Below are positions 19,474-28,371 of a stretch of 44,758 bases of DNA, in pieces. The stretch is from a virus. The position numbers and the translations under genes were made by a program. The stretch is taken from IMG/VR virus record IMGVR_UViG_3300025853_000174, positions 1-44,758 of that record. One strand, written 5' to 3'. Every line of letters starts with the position of its first letter. Within the stretch, counting starts at the first letter, position 1. The notes under the pieces are model-generated. The model worked only from the letters and a program-made list of their open reading frames with translations, made no database searches and had not been told where the DNA came from.

Positions 19474-19827
19474 CTATTTGTGAAAAATATTTACTTCAAT
19501 TGGGTAGTAAGTTTTTTCTTGCCTATCCCATTTTAATAAATTGTATTTTCCATTTGTAATATCAGATACAACAGAACAAACTACGCCAATAATTGCAGGA
19601 TCTCCTGATAATAATAAGTAATCATCCGTTGTATAATCTTTTAATAGTGTTCTTAATTTTTGAATTAGTGGGCCAGGTGATAAAATAATTTGACTTTTTT
19701 CTGGCAAAAGTGTGACAATATGTCCGAACTTTTGTGCTCCTACAACATTGTATTTTGGCTGTCCAATTGAACTGCCTGGTATATCTTGTGTTAAATAAAC
19801 TTTGCTCATTGACTTTTTCTTTTTCAT
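19474..19827 (-). CDS. Conserved hypothetical protein, 117 aa
   Basis: 117 residues, basic start (MKKKKSMSKVYLTQDIPG) then an alpha/beta domain with HIVTLLPEKSQIIL, LLSGDPAIIGVVCSVVSDI and KYNLLKWDRQEKTYYPIEV. An internal ATG seven codons in (MSKVYL) is the other plausible start. TATAAT lies 4 bases before the first ATG, so the message may be leaderless. Similar short proteins beginning SKVYLTQ are common in marine phages; function unknown. First gene of the minus-strand replication operon and divergent from the SNF2 helicase. Confidence 0.7.
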   Translation of the reverse strand: MKKKKSMSKVYLTQDIPGSSIGQPKYNVVGAQKFGHIVTLLPEKSQIILSPGPLIQKLRTLLKDYTTDDYLLLSGDPAIIGVVCSVVSDITNGKYNLLKWDRQEKTYYPIEVNIFHK

Positions 19828-19831
19828 AACT

Positions 19832-19860
19832 ATTATAGTAATTAGAAAGAAAAGTAAACA
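19832..19860 (-). promoter_or_regulatory. Likely promoter of the replication operon
   Basis: On the minus strand TGTTTA (19859-19854), 16-17 bases, TATAAT (19837-19832), 4 bases before the ATG at 19827. This is a good host-type sigma-70 promoter in a 44-base spacer shared with the divergent SNF2 gene. Confidence 0.55.
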
Positions 19861-19871
19861 GAGTATATATT

Positions 19872-21305
19872 ATGAATTATAAATTTAAAACTAAGCCTTA
19901 TGGCCATCAATTAGATGCATTAAAAGCATCTTGGGATAAAGAAAATTTTGCGTACTTTATGGAAATGGGTACAGGTAAATCAAAGGTATTACTAGATAAT
20001 GCTGCAATATTATATGATAAAGGCCAGATAAATGGCCTCCTTCTTATTGCACCTAAAGGTGTTTATAAGAACTGGTATGATCAGGAGGTGCCTGTGCATT
20101 TACCTGATCATATCGAAAAAAAAATGGTGCTATGGAAAACATCAGATAAATCTTCAAAACAAAAACAATTACTTAATACTTTATTTGAAACAGGAACTGA
20201 TTTTCATATTTTAATTATGAATGTTGAAGCTTTTTCATCTGGTAATGGTACAGAGTTTGCACAAAAATTTTTATCTTGCCACAAAGCAATGATAGCAATT
20301 GATGAGTCTACTACAATTAAAACTCCAACATCTAATAGAACAAAAAACATTTTTGAACTAAGAGAACATGCTAAGTATAGAAGAATATTAACAGGTTCTC
20401 CTGTAACTAAATCACCATTAGATTTATTTTCTCAATGTGCTTTTCTTGATCCATGGTTATTAGGTCATGATTCTTATTGGATATTTAAATCAAGATATGC
20501 TGTTACTAAAAAAATTGAAGTACAAGGTAGACGTGTTGAAATAGTTGTTGGATATAGAAATCTTGGTGAGTTATCAGAAAAAATAAAACCTTTTTCTAGA
20601 AGAATATTAAAACAAGACTGTTTAGATTTACCAGAAAAAACTTTTGTAAAACATTATGTTGAACTAACAGCTGAACAAAAAAAAGTTTATAAACAAATGA
20701 AACAAGAAGCTATTGCATTTCTTGATGGTAAAATGCAATCTTCAGCAACTGTTATGACTCAATTAATGAGACTACATCAAATTACTTGTGGTCACTTCAC
20801 TGCAGATGATGGTACTATAAAAGATTTACCTTGTTCTAGACTAGGTGAATTAATGAATATACTTGAGAACGTAGAAGGTAAAACTATTATATGGTCTCAC
20901 TATACTCACGATGTAAGAAGAATTATTTCTGAAATTAAAAAAGTATACGGTGAAGATTCTGTTGTAGATTATTATGGTGCAACAGATACTGATACTAGAT
21001 CAGTTAATATTAAAAAATTTCAAACAGATGATAAGTGTAGATTTTTTGTAGGTACTACTCATACAGGTGGTTACGGTATTACATTAACTGCAGGTAGTAA
21101 TATGGTTTATTTTTCAAATGGTTATGATTTAGAGAAACGTCAACAATCAGAAGCACGTATTGATCGTATTGGTCAAACACAAAAAATGACTTATATTGAT
21201 ATTATGAGTCAAGATACTATTGATGAAAGAATTGTAAAAGCTTTACGTAATAAAGTTAATATCGCTAATACGATTATGGATGAAGATTTTAGAGAATGGA
21301 TATAG
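19872..21305 (+). CDS. SNF2-type SF2 helicase/translocase
   Basis: 477 residues. N-terminal ATPase half: YGHQLDAL (Q motif, 10-17), MGTGKS (32-37, Walker A), LLIAPKGVYKNW (57-68), IAIDEST (141-147, DExx box) and ILTGSPVT (motif III). C-terminal half: IIWSHYTHDVRRI, FFVGTTHTGGYGITLTAG (motif V) and QQSEARIDRIGQ (424-435, motif VI). These are the marks of Snf2/Rad54-like double-stranded DNA translocases, common in marine phages and thought to act in replication, recombination or replication-fork restart. It is the only large plus-strand gene, between the two big minus-strand operons, and no SD is evident. Confidence 0.9.
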   Translation: MNYKFKTKPYGHQLDALKASWDKENFAYFMEMGTGKSKVLLDNAAILYDKGQINGLLLIAPKGVYKNWYDQEVPVHLPDHIEKKMVLWKTSDKSSKQKQLLNTLFETGTDFHILIMNVEAFSSGNGTEFAQKFLSCHKAMIAIDESTTIKTPTSNRTKNIFELREHAKYRRILTGSPVTKSPLDLFSQCAFLDPWLLGHDSYWIFKSRYAVTKKIEVQGRRVEIVVGYRNLGELSEKIKPFSRRILKQDCLDLPEKTFVKHYVELTAEQKKVYKQMKQEAIAFLDGKMQSSATVMTQLMRLHQITCGHFTADDGTIKDLPCSRLGELMNILENVEGKTIIWSHYTHDVRRIISEIKKVYGEDSVVDYYGATDTDTRSVNIKKFQTDDKCRFFVGTTHTGGYGITLTAGSNMVYFSNGYDLEKRQQSEARIDRIGQTQKMTYIDIMSQDTIDERIVKALRNKVNIANTIMDEDFREWI

Positions 21306-21309
21306 CGAC

Positions 21310-21348
21310 TATAGTCCCCACTATAATCAATCCCGGCAGCTGAGTGCC
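21310..21348. terminator. Hairpins between convergent transcripts
   Basis: TATAGT-CCCC-ACTATA (21310-21325) and GGCA/TGCC (21335-21348) lie between the SNF2 stop and the end of the virion operon. No classical U-tract follows on either strand apart from a T7 run read before the hairpin on the minus strand, so termination is only suggested by position. Confidence 0.35.
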
Positions 21349-21364
21349 CAACCTCCCAAAAAAA

Positions 21365-21562
21365 TTACAGTTTTTGTAATAGAACAATTATAACACCAGC
21401 CATACCTGACATCAATGCGCCCGTTGCTACTAAAAATATTTTTTCAATTCTATTGATTTGTGATTGTAGATCGTGAATTTTATCATGTGTTTGTTTTTGC
21501 ATGATACGACATAACTTTTCGTGGGATTCTATTTTTTCTAGTGCTAAATCTTTTTTAGGCAT
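21365..21562 (-). CDS. Holin-like protein (XhlA type), 65 aa
   Basis: 65 residues: an amphipathic, charged N-terminal helix (residues 5-41, LEKIESHEKLCRIMQKQTHD...) and one C-terminal transmembrane segment (about 42-62, IFLVATGALMSGMAGVIIVL). This is the layout of XhlA/hemolysin-type holin accessory proteins. It could deliver the M15 endolysin, although it is encoded 10 kb away at the end of the virion operon. Start overlaps the stop of the upstream gene (TAATG). Function is inferred from topology. Confidence 0.65.
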   Translation of the reverse strand: MPKKDLALEKIESHEKLCRIMQKQTHDKIHDLQSQINRIEKIFLVATGALMSGMAGVIIVLLQKL

Positions 21563-22440
21563 TATTTTGGTGACCCGTATTTTCCTCCAGGAACACCACC
21601 TGTAGTTTTTGTTTTACCACCGCTAAAAGTATCTGTTTTAGGTGCAAATGCCATACCTGGTCCACTGAAAGTAGATTTACCTATACTAGACATACTTTCT
21701 CCTCCCTTTTCTCTCATTTTCATTTCATCTAATTGTAGTTTTTTTAGTTCAGCTACTTTTGCTGCACTAGCTGCTGTTTGAGCCGCTTTTCTACCTAAAA
21801 TATTTTCAATTCTTCTTTGCATAGCTCCTGCTAAACCATAATTAGTTGGTTGACCAAATTTACCACCTGTAATCATATTTAAAAAACCACCGGATACTGG
21901 GTTGTATCCCTGCATAATTCCTGAAGCAACTTGACCTGTAGGTGTTAGACCATATTGACTACCATAAAAATTTTTCATAGCAATAGATTCAGGAGATTGT
22001 TTAGGTAAAATTTGTCCCAGAAGATTACCAGGAATTAAAAATTTAAGTAGTTTCATAATACCTGATTCTTCTTTTTCACCTGTTAATGAATCTACTTGTT
22101 CAACATCTTCTTCATTAGCAACACCATAAGAAGTATCAATACCTAAATTTTGTAAAGGCACCTCTTGCCTGATGTTTTTTTGTAAATTTGTAGGAAATAT
22201 GCTTTGAAAATTTCTTGGATCAAATGGATTAGCTTTCATTTGATTCTCTTCAATTATTTGGTCAACTATACTTTTGTTTTGAATATTAGGATCAAACTTC
22301 ATAAGCTGATCAGTTACATTAATAAATGGATTATTATTTATCATTGGTAAAGCATTAGTAGAATTTACAATACCTGTTTGATTACCTGTACTAAAAGGTG
22401 CTAACAATTGTTGTAATCTTATCTCGTCTAATGTTGCCAT
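21562..22440 (-). CDS. Virion-operon protein, 292 aa
   Basis: 292 residues, rich in Asn, Gly, Pro and Gln, low complexity near the C-terminus (GGKTKTTGGVPGGKYG). Middle part has a hydrophobic segment GIMKLLKFLIPGNLLGQIL and a helical, Ala/Lys-rich stretch (KAAQTAASAAKVAELKKLQ). Composition and position between the 1425-aa protein and the holin-like gene suggest an internal or ejection protein of the particle. No family recognised. It is separated from the 1425-aa gene by one base. Confidence 0.65.
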   Translation of the reverse strand: MATLDEIRLQQLLAPFSTGNQTGIVNSTNALPMINNNPFINVTDQLMKFDPNIQNKSIVDQIIEENQMKANPFDPRNFQSIFPTNLQKNIRQEVPLQNLGIDTSYGVANEEDVEQVDSLTGEKEESGIMKLLKFLIPGNLLGQILPKQSPESIAMKNFYGSQYGLTPTGQVASGIMQGYNPVSGGFLNMITGGKFGQPTNYGLAGAMQRRIENILGRKAAQTAASAAKVAELKKLQLDEMKMREKGGESMSSIGKSTFSGPGMAFAPKTDTFSGGKTKTTGGVPGGKYGSPK

Positions 22441-22441
22441 T

Positions 22442-25400
22442 TTATGCTAATCCTCTAGATCTTAATCTAATTTGTTTCTCTTCTTCAGATAATAAAGCAT
22501 TTTCTGTTGTAGTCAATCCTTGATTTAAGGCCCCTGATGCCTGAAGCGCTGCAGTTTGAACCACTTGTTGATTAGGCATTGGTGTAATAGGTAATTGACT
22601 TAACTGATCTCTAGTAGATTGTTTTAAAATATATTCATCAGGGTTGATTTTAAACTCTTTATTTAATCTTTGTTTATAAAGTTTTTTTTCAATTCTATCT
22701 ATTACTTTTTGCACTCTTTTATTTAAAGGATTTGGAATTTTCTTTTCTTTAGCTAAATCCATGTAAGCTTGTCTCATATTTTTAGAAACTCCAAAAGGTA
22801 TAAATTTATTTTTTTTAATACTATAGTAATCTTTTTTCATACCTCTTTTTGCAAATATTTCTGCTATTTCTTTATCTCTCATACCTAAAACTTTAGCTGC
22901 ATCATAAGTTCTTCTCATTGAATTAAATGTTTCAAGTCTTTGTTGGTTAGCTAAAATGTATTGTTGAATAATCTGATTATCATCTGTAACAGGATCTCCA
23001 CTTAAAGTACCTTTAAAAATTAATCTTCTTTCATCACGAGTAGCTTGTTGAAAATCTTGAATTTTAAAGTTCATAGTTTTTGGAATATCTAGAGGCACTT
23101 CTCTTGCACCGAAAAAACCCATTAACTCATCCGGTATTTCATATAAAGTTCCACCAATAGTTTGACCTGTAGATGCTTTATATAATCTTTTTAATTGTGG
23201 AAATGAACCTGGAGATAATTTGTATGCTACGTGTTTAAATGAATCTCTTAATTTATTACCTAGAGGATCTCTAGGATTCCAAACTCTATTACCATTATCA
23301 TCAATACCATTTCTTGTAAAAATATCCATCACTGCTCCAAAGTAAATAGATTCACTTACAAAAGGTTGAACTGCTTTAGCAAATGCACGTCCCATTCCTT
23401 TAACTATACCTTCTAATAATGGAGCTTCATCTAATTCATCGACTTTATTTACTGTAGCAACTACAGGAGCTGTCATAGTATCATAAAAAAATCCATGAGA
23501 AAAATCTATGTATTTGTATTTACCATTTTCATAAACAGGTAGAATTGTATTATCTTTAGACCAATCAGGTACAAATTCTCTTATGGCTGCTAATTGATCT
23601 CTTGTTATACCATAGAGTGCTCTAAAACCTTCCACAGCTACAATAGGTGCTGTAATATATGTTAATGCTTGTCCTGTTAATCTTCCTTTTCCAATAGGTG
23701 CAAGTATAGGGTCTTTGGCTTCTTTAATACCTCTAGTTAAATTATTAGTTCCTGTTCTATAAATTTCAGATGGGAAAGATGCAAAGTTTCCAAGTGGAGA
23801 TCTTCTAAATCCTTTTACAACATCAGATACATAGGCGTAATTTGGAATAGTTTCTCTTACAATTTTAGCTGCTTCTTTCATAAAGAATATATCATCTGGC
23901 ATTTTATTAATTAAACCTTTTCTTAATGCAACAGTATAAGCATCTTTTAATTTAGCTCCTTCTCCTAAGAAATTAAATACTCTAAAAAAATCATCACCAC
24001 CAACATATAATTCTTGTGCAACATTATATAAAGATTTTATTCTTTTGGTTCCTGTATTTAAAATTCTATTCATAAAACCATCTATAGATGATTCTTTACC
24101 TCCTTGTACAATATCAGAAATAATTCCTTCTACATCTCTAAAAGTTGTACTTTGATTAGTAACACCTTCCTCTAATAAAAATTTATATAACTGTTGATTT
24201 TCAGGTGTATTTCTATATTTAGGATTACCGGTTGATTTGTAAAGTAGCTGAGGTTGAATAGCTCCTGTAGACTGTTTTATATAATCTATAAATTTTCTAG
24301 GGTTACCTGCAAAATATAATAAATTACCATTATGTAACGTTGTAAAAAAGTTAGATGTAAAGTTTCTTATTTGAGTTACAGGACCCAAAACAGTTTTACC
24401 AACTTGTGTTAAACCTTTTGGTATTAAAACTAAATATCTATACATAGCTGATTTCATCAAACCAGTTGAAAGTATTTCATCTCCTTGTTTAATTGCATCC
24501 GCCCATTCCTTGGTTGTAAATAGTCCATCTAATGGAGATGTGTAAATTTCATCAGATAATCTATTAGGTAATGTTAATCCTTTTGAAGAAGTAATAATAT
24601 CTTTACCAGGAAAAGCTTGTAGTGCTTCATCATAAGTTTTTCTAAAAACACCTCTACCACCATTTGCAACAGTGATATTACTATTTTTTAATAGATCAGT
24701 ATAAAATTTATCTCTGCCTGCAATTTGAGCAAGGTCTCCCATTGTATTATAAACTATATTTTTAGCGTTAGTATATTCACCAAATAATTTTTTAAACGCA
24801 GTTAAATCAGATACAGTTTGTATTAATCCACCTTTACCATCTGGTTTAAATTTATTTCCTCCTGTAACATTATCTGCAAGATTTTTCATAATAACTCCTT
24901 CTTGAGCCATTATACTATTACTTCCTAATGGAAACACTGGACTTTTTTCTATTGGATTTATCTTTACATTTTTAAGTATGTTTTCAACAATATCTCTTGC
25001 TCTACCTGCATCAATTGGAAAATTTTGTGCTTGATAATATCTTTGTATAATTTTTCCAACTTGTTCTTTTAATTCATCAGTTGGTTTAAAACCTTTTATT
25101 AAACCTTTATTTGCATCAACTATTTTATAATCATTTATTAAAAATTTACTAATTCTACTACTCATTATATCATTAAACTCATCAGCACCTTTACTAATGT
25201 TACCGCCTTGTAAAATATCATTTTTAATATTAGCTACTTTAGTTCTAAATTCTACAGCATCTTTAACTACTTTATTAACAGTTTCATCACCCACACCTAT
25301 TTTTTTCATTGATGTAGTAAAGTCTTGTAATACTTTTTTATTAAAACCATTAAAAGATATTTTACCTTTATTGACAGCATCTTTTGTTTTCATCATAAAC

Positions 25401-26719
25401 TTAGCAATCATTCCAGATGCAGTATCAGGACTAACTGCTTCTGCAACATTTATTGTTTCTCTAGATATTCTTTTTAATGAATCATCAATACTTTTTCCAA
25501 GATCATCAGCAGTTAATTTTAATGATGCTTTAGTTCCTTCTAATTTCTGTGTACCTGTAAAAATTGATTCATCTTTAAAACTTCTAGATCTAAATTTAGA
25601 TGCAAATTTATCTATCCATCTATCAATTCTGGAATTACTAAACATTAAGTCATTGCCTTTTTGTGACATTAACTTTGAAGTAAACCCTTTTATACCAACA
25701 ATAGCGGGTATAATTGGAAAACCATATTCTGCACCAAATAATAATTTATTATGTAGTTGTCTAAGAGCATCGTCTCCTGCTTCTTCTTTTTTTTCTCTAT
25801 CTAATTTTGTTGGTATAAAACTTATAAAATCACCAAACGTACCTATATCTTCTTCTTTGGCTACAAGTGCACCTACTCCTAAACCGCCTCCAACAGTAAT
25901 ACCTACAAATTTATCTAATCTAGATAATTTATTTAATTCAGTTGCTTTCTTACCTGCTTCTAAAAAAGTTTTTGTATTTTTACTTGTGTTTAAATAAGTA
26001 CCATTCTTAATTGCTTTTGTTATAATTGGAGCTATTTGTCTTGCCTTTTGACTTAACTTAGCAACAACAGGTACAGCTGTTTTAGACGCTATCTTACCGG
26101 CTCCATATAACGAAACTAATGCTTCTGTTATTTTACCAGTTACTGTTGCGTCAGCTTTTTCTGCTGATTCTTTTTCAATAATACCTAAATAAGTATCTTC
26201 AAAAGCTTTATTAAATTTGTATGTTGCACCTTCTTCTACAGGTATGCCCTCTTCTTGCATTGCATCATAAATCAAAGTTCCGAAATTAACTACACCTTTT
26301 GGTATTTTTATAAGTCCACTATTAATAGCATTTCCAAAAGACTCACCTAAAGATACTTCATTGTTTTCTTCTGGTGGTAAACCAAGATCTCTTAATGTTT
26401 CTTCAATTTTAGGTTCTTTGGTAAATGTATCTTTTACAACTTTTACTGTAGAGTCTACTGGATCTTTAATAAATTTTTCAATCTTAGGCATGATGGCTTT
26501 GTCATTTTTTTCTGCCATCTTTTGAACTTCAGATTCAGGTACACCTGCTTCTAAAGCTTTTTGTTCTTCTAATAATTGTTTAGCTTTAAAATAACCTTCT
26601 TTTTCATAAACTTCAAAGAAACGTTTGCTTAATTCTCTACCCTCTAAGAATTCTTTTTTAGATTCTTCAGAGGGAGTTATACCTTTTAATATTTTTTTAA
26701 AAAAATTTGGTTCAGCCAC
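22442..26719 (-). CDS. Giant internal virion / ejection protein, 1425 aa
   Basis: The longest gene. It starts with GTG at 26719 behind GGAG (MAEPNFFKKILKGITP). At 1425 residues it is close in size to T7 gp16-like internal core proteins. Visible features: charged helical N-terminus, a hydrophobic segment about residue 270-290 (FVGITVGGGLGVGALVA), a second around 330 (PIIPAIVGIKG), extended helical central region, and a C-terminal helical, basic tail. I see no lysozyme motif. Likely ejected into the host to form a channel for DNA entry (family knowledge plus inference). Confidence 0.7.
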   Translation of the reverse strand: MAEPNFFKKILKGITPSEESKKEFLEGRELSKRFFEVYEKEGYFKAKQLLEEQKALEAGVPESEVQKMAEKNDKAIMPKIEKFIKDPVDSTVKVVKDTFTKEPKIEETLRDLGLPPEENNEVSLGESFGNAINSGLIKIPKGVVNFGTLIYDAMQEEGIPVEEGATYKFNKAFEDTYLGIIEKESAEKADATVTGKITEALVSLYGAGKIASKTAVPVVAKLSQKARQIAPIITKAIKNGTYLNTSKNTKTFLEAGKKATELNKLSRLDKFVGITVGGGLGVGALVAKEEDIGTFGDFISFIPTKLDREKKEEAGDDALRQLHNKLLFGAEYGFPIIPAIVGIKGFTSKLMSQKGNDLMFSNSRIDRWIDKFASKFRSRSFKDESIFTGTQKLEGTKASLKLTADDLGKSIDDSLKRISRETINVAEAVSPDTASGMIAKFMMKTKDAVNKGKISFNGFNKKVLQDFTTSMKKIGVGDETVNKVVKDAVEFRTKVANIKNDILQGGNISKGADEFNDIMSSRISKFLINDYKIVDANKGLIKGFKPTDELKEQVGKIIQRYYQAQNFPIDAGRARDIVENILKNVKINPIEKSPVFPLGSNSIMAQEGVIMKNLADNVTGGNKFKPDGKGGLIQTVSDLTAFKKLFGEYTNAKNIVYNTMGDLAQIAGRDKFYTDLLKNSNITVANGGRGVFRKTYDEALQAFPGKDIITSSKGLTLPNRLSDEIYTSPLDGLFTTKEWADAIKQGDEILSTGLMKSAMYRYLVLIPKGLTQVGKTVLGPVTQIRNFTSNFFTTLHNGNLLYFAGNPRKFIDYIKQSTGAIQPQLLYKSTGNPKYRNTPENQQLYKFLLEEGVTNQSTTFRDVEGIISDIVQGGKESSIDGFMNRILNTGTKRIKSLYNVAQELYVGGDDFFRVFNFLGEGAKLKDAYTVALRKGLINKMPDDIFFMKEAAKIVRETIPNYAYVSDVVKGFRRSPLGNFASFPSEIYRTGTNNLTRGIKEAKDPILAPIGKGRLTGQALTYITAPIVAVEGFRALYGITRDQLAAIREFVPDWSKDNTILPVYENGKYKYIDFSHGFFYDTMTAPVVATVNKVDELDEAPLLEGIVKGMGRAFAKAVQPFVSESIYFGAVMDIFTRNGIDDNGNRVWNPRDPLGNKLRDSFKHVAYKLSPGSFPQLKRLYKASTGQTIGGTLYEIPDELMGFFGAREVPLDIPKTMNFKIQDFQQATRDERRLIFKGTLSGDPVTDDNQIIQQYILANQQRLETFNSMRRTYDAAKVLGMRDKEIAEIFAKRGMKKDYYSIKKNKFIPFGVSKNMRQAYMDLAKEKKIPNPLNKRVQKVIDRIEKKLYKQRLNKEFKINPDEYILKQSTRDQLSQLPITPMPNQQVVQTAALQASGALNQGLTTTENALLSEEEKQIRLRSRGLA

Positions 26720-26720
26720 G

Positions 26721-27563
26721 TTACGCTCCTATTGGTACTAGCTGATTCCCTTGTCTTTTGAAATATTTATTTCTTCTATAGTCGTAAATAACACCACCAT
26801 TTTGATATTCAGTAGCATCATCTTCATCTATTTCTAATATACCACCTTCTAATTCTTTAAGTATTTGAGTATCTTTTTTTAAGAAAGGTGTATCAAGATC
26901 AATATCATCATATGATATTCCTTCTACTTTACCACTTTTAACATTATTAATTGCGTTAACAACTTCTCTTGCACCATAAGGTGTAATTAGTGCATTACCC
27001 GCACCATCAGTTATGTTTATTAAACCGGCCATATCTACTTCAAAACCTTCTTCTTTTTTCTGTTGAGGTGATTTACCTTTTCTATATAATTCTGTTTCAA
27101 CTAATTTATTTAAAACTGTTTGATAATCTCTACCTGTTTCTTTAGCTATTTGTTTAGCTTTTTCAATAAATGGAGCAATGTCTTCATCTTCCATACTATC
27201 TAATACTTCTAATGCAACACCAGTTTTAAGTTTCTTTTGAGATTGTACATTTTTTAATAAACTAGCCACTGGTTTTTCTGCAGCTCCAACTGCAGTTCCA
27301 ATTATACCACCTGTAGGTGTTTTATTAGCAAGTGCTGGTCCATACTGTAATAAGAATTGTGTTAATGGGTCATCTAATCCTGTACCACCTGAAACAGATT
27401 CAATTAAATCTATTCTATTTTGAACATTATCTCTAAAAGTTTGACCACCTACTCCATCAGGATCAGATAAAGCATGATCTTCTCTATCAACAATACCCGT
27501 CATAATGCCGTCACCAACATTACCACCTTTTCTAAACATAGGTCTTCTAAATATTCTACTCAT
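26721..27563 (-). CDS. Virion-operon protein, 280 aa
   Basis: 280 residues. Start MSRIFRRPMFRKGGNVGDGI is a basic, Gly-rich opening seen in other proteins of this operon type in marine phages. A Gly/Pro-rich segment (GGTGLDDPLTQFLLQYGPAL) is followed by charged helices (FIEKAKQIAKETGRDYQTV). The end has a short motif GGVIYDYRRNKYFKRQGNQL. No enzyme motif; probable structural or ejection protein packed next to the 1425-aa protein, with one base between the genes. Confidence 0.65.
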   Translation of the reverse strand: MSRIFRRPMFRKGGNVGDGIMTGIVDREDHALSDPDGVGGQTFRDNVQNRIDLIESVSGGTGLDDPLTQFLLQYGPALANKTPTGGIIGTAVGAAEKPVASLLKNVQSQKKLKTGVALEVLDSMEDEDIAPFIEKAKQIAKETGRDYQTVLNKLVETELYRKGKSPQQKKEEGFEVDMAGLINITDGAGNALITPYGAREVVNAINNVKSGKVEGISYDDIDLDTPFLKKDTQILKELEGGILEIDEDDATEYQNGGVIYDYRRNKYFKRQGNQLVPIGA

Positions 27564-27564
27564 A

Positions 27565-28371
27565 TTAACTAAACGCTCTATATACTCCAGCTAGTGTAGC
27601 ACCCGCACCTAAAGCAGTTTGTAAAGCTGTTGGAGATGGTTGCATTTGAGTTTGAGTTGAACCAGGGTAACCTGCAATTAATCCAGTGATCCCTGAACCC
27701 AGAGCCTGTGTAGCTTGAAGTGGTTGATTTAATTGTTGTTGTAATAATTGTTGTTGTGCAGATAATTGTGCTTGTAGTTGAGCTTGGTTAATACCACCTA
27801 GTGTAGATAAAGCTCCAACATCTTGACCTAAGAAAGCTTGACCAGCTTGACCTAGTTGTAATTGATTTCCAATATTTTTTTGAGCTAATTGTTGTGCTTG
27901 TTGAAATCCTTGTTGCTGTAACTGCGCTTGTAAAGCTGCTCTGTTTCTATCAGATGATGATTGATATTCTGCTCTTTGCACGCCTTCTCTACCACCACCA
28001 AAGGCACCGGCTGCAATTGCTGCTGCTGGTACACCTTGTGCACCTTTTTGAGCTTGAACATCAAATCCTTGTAAAGTTGTATCAATGACATCTTGTTGAT
28101 ACGGAGACATAAATTGTTTGTAAGCATTCGGCCCTGCTGAAGCTGCTGCTGCTTGTAAGAAAGGTTTATAACCACCTATACCCGCAAGTGCTGTTGATTG
28201 AGCTTGTTGTTGTAATGGACTAAGTCCTGCTACAAATTGTGGACCAAATATTTTTGAAAGATCTGCTTGAGATAAAGCACCTGTTACTTGTTGTAATTGA
28301 GTAATATATGGTTTCGCTGCCGCTTCTATAAACTCAGGTGGTTGTTGAACTACTGTTGATACTTCAGCCAT
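27565..28371 (-). CDS. Gln/Ala-rich virion-operon protein, 268 aa
   Basis: 268 residues with an extreme Gln and Ala content, long stretches such as QQGFQQAQQLAQKNIGNQLQ and QAQLQAQLSAQQQLLQQQL. It is predicted to be a continuous alpha-helical rod. Start MAEVSTVVQQPPEFIEAAAK. Proteins with this composition in the same place are internal core or ejection components of podovirus particles; here it would accompany the 1425-aa protein. No named family recognised. TAATG overlap with the 354-aa gene. Confidence 0.65.
   Translation of the reverse strand: MAEVSTVVQQPPEFIEAAAKPYITQLQQVTGALSQADLSKIFGPQFVAGLSPLQQQAQSTALAGIGGYKPFLQAAAASAGPNAYKQFMSPYQQDVIDTTLQGFDVQAQKGAQGVPAAAIAAGAFGGGREGVQRAEYQSSSDRNRAALQAQLQQQGFQQAQQLAQKNIGNQLQLGQAGQAFLGQDVGALSTLGGINQAQLQAQLSAQQQLLQQQLNQPLQATQALGSGITGLIAGYPGSTQTQMQPSPTALQTALGAGATLAGVYRAFS

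Noticed and set aside
12547-21305. Integrase, repressor or toxin-antitoxin genes that would show lysogeny
   Set aside because: No tyrosine or serine recombinase motif and no clear repressor were found in any frame of the window.
25197-25997. Plus-strand frame of 266 codons inside the 1425-aa gene
   Set aside because: Antisense shadow of a gene with strong codon bias; no SD and a low-complexity Leu/Ser/Pro-rich product.
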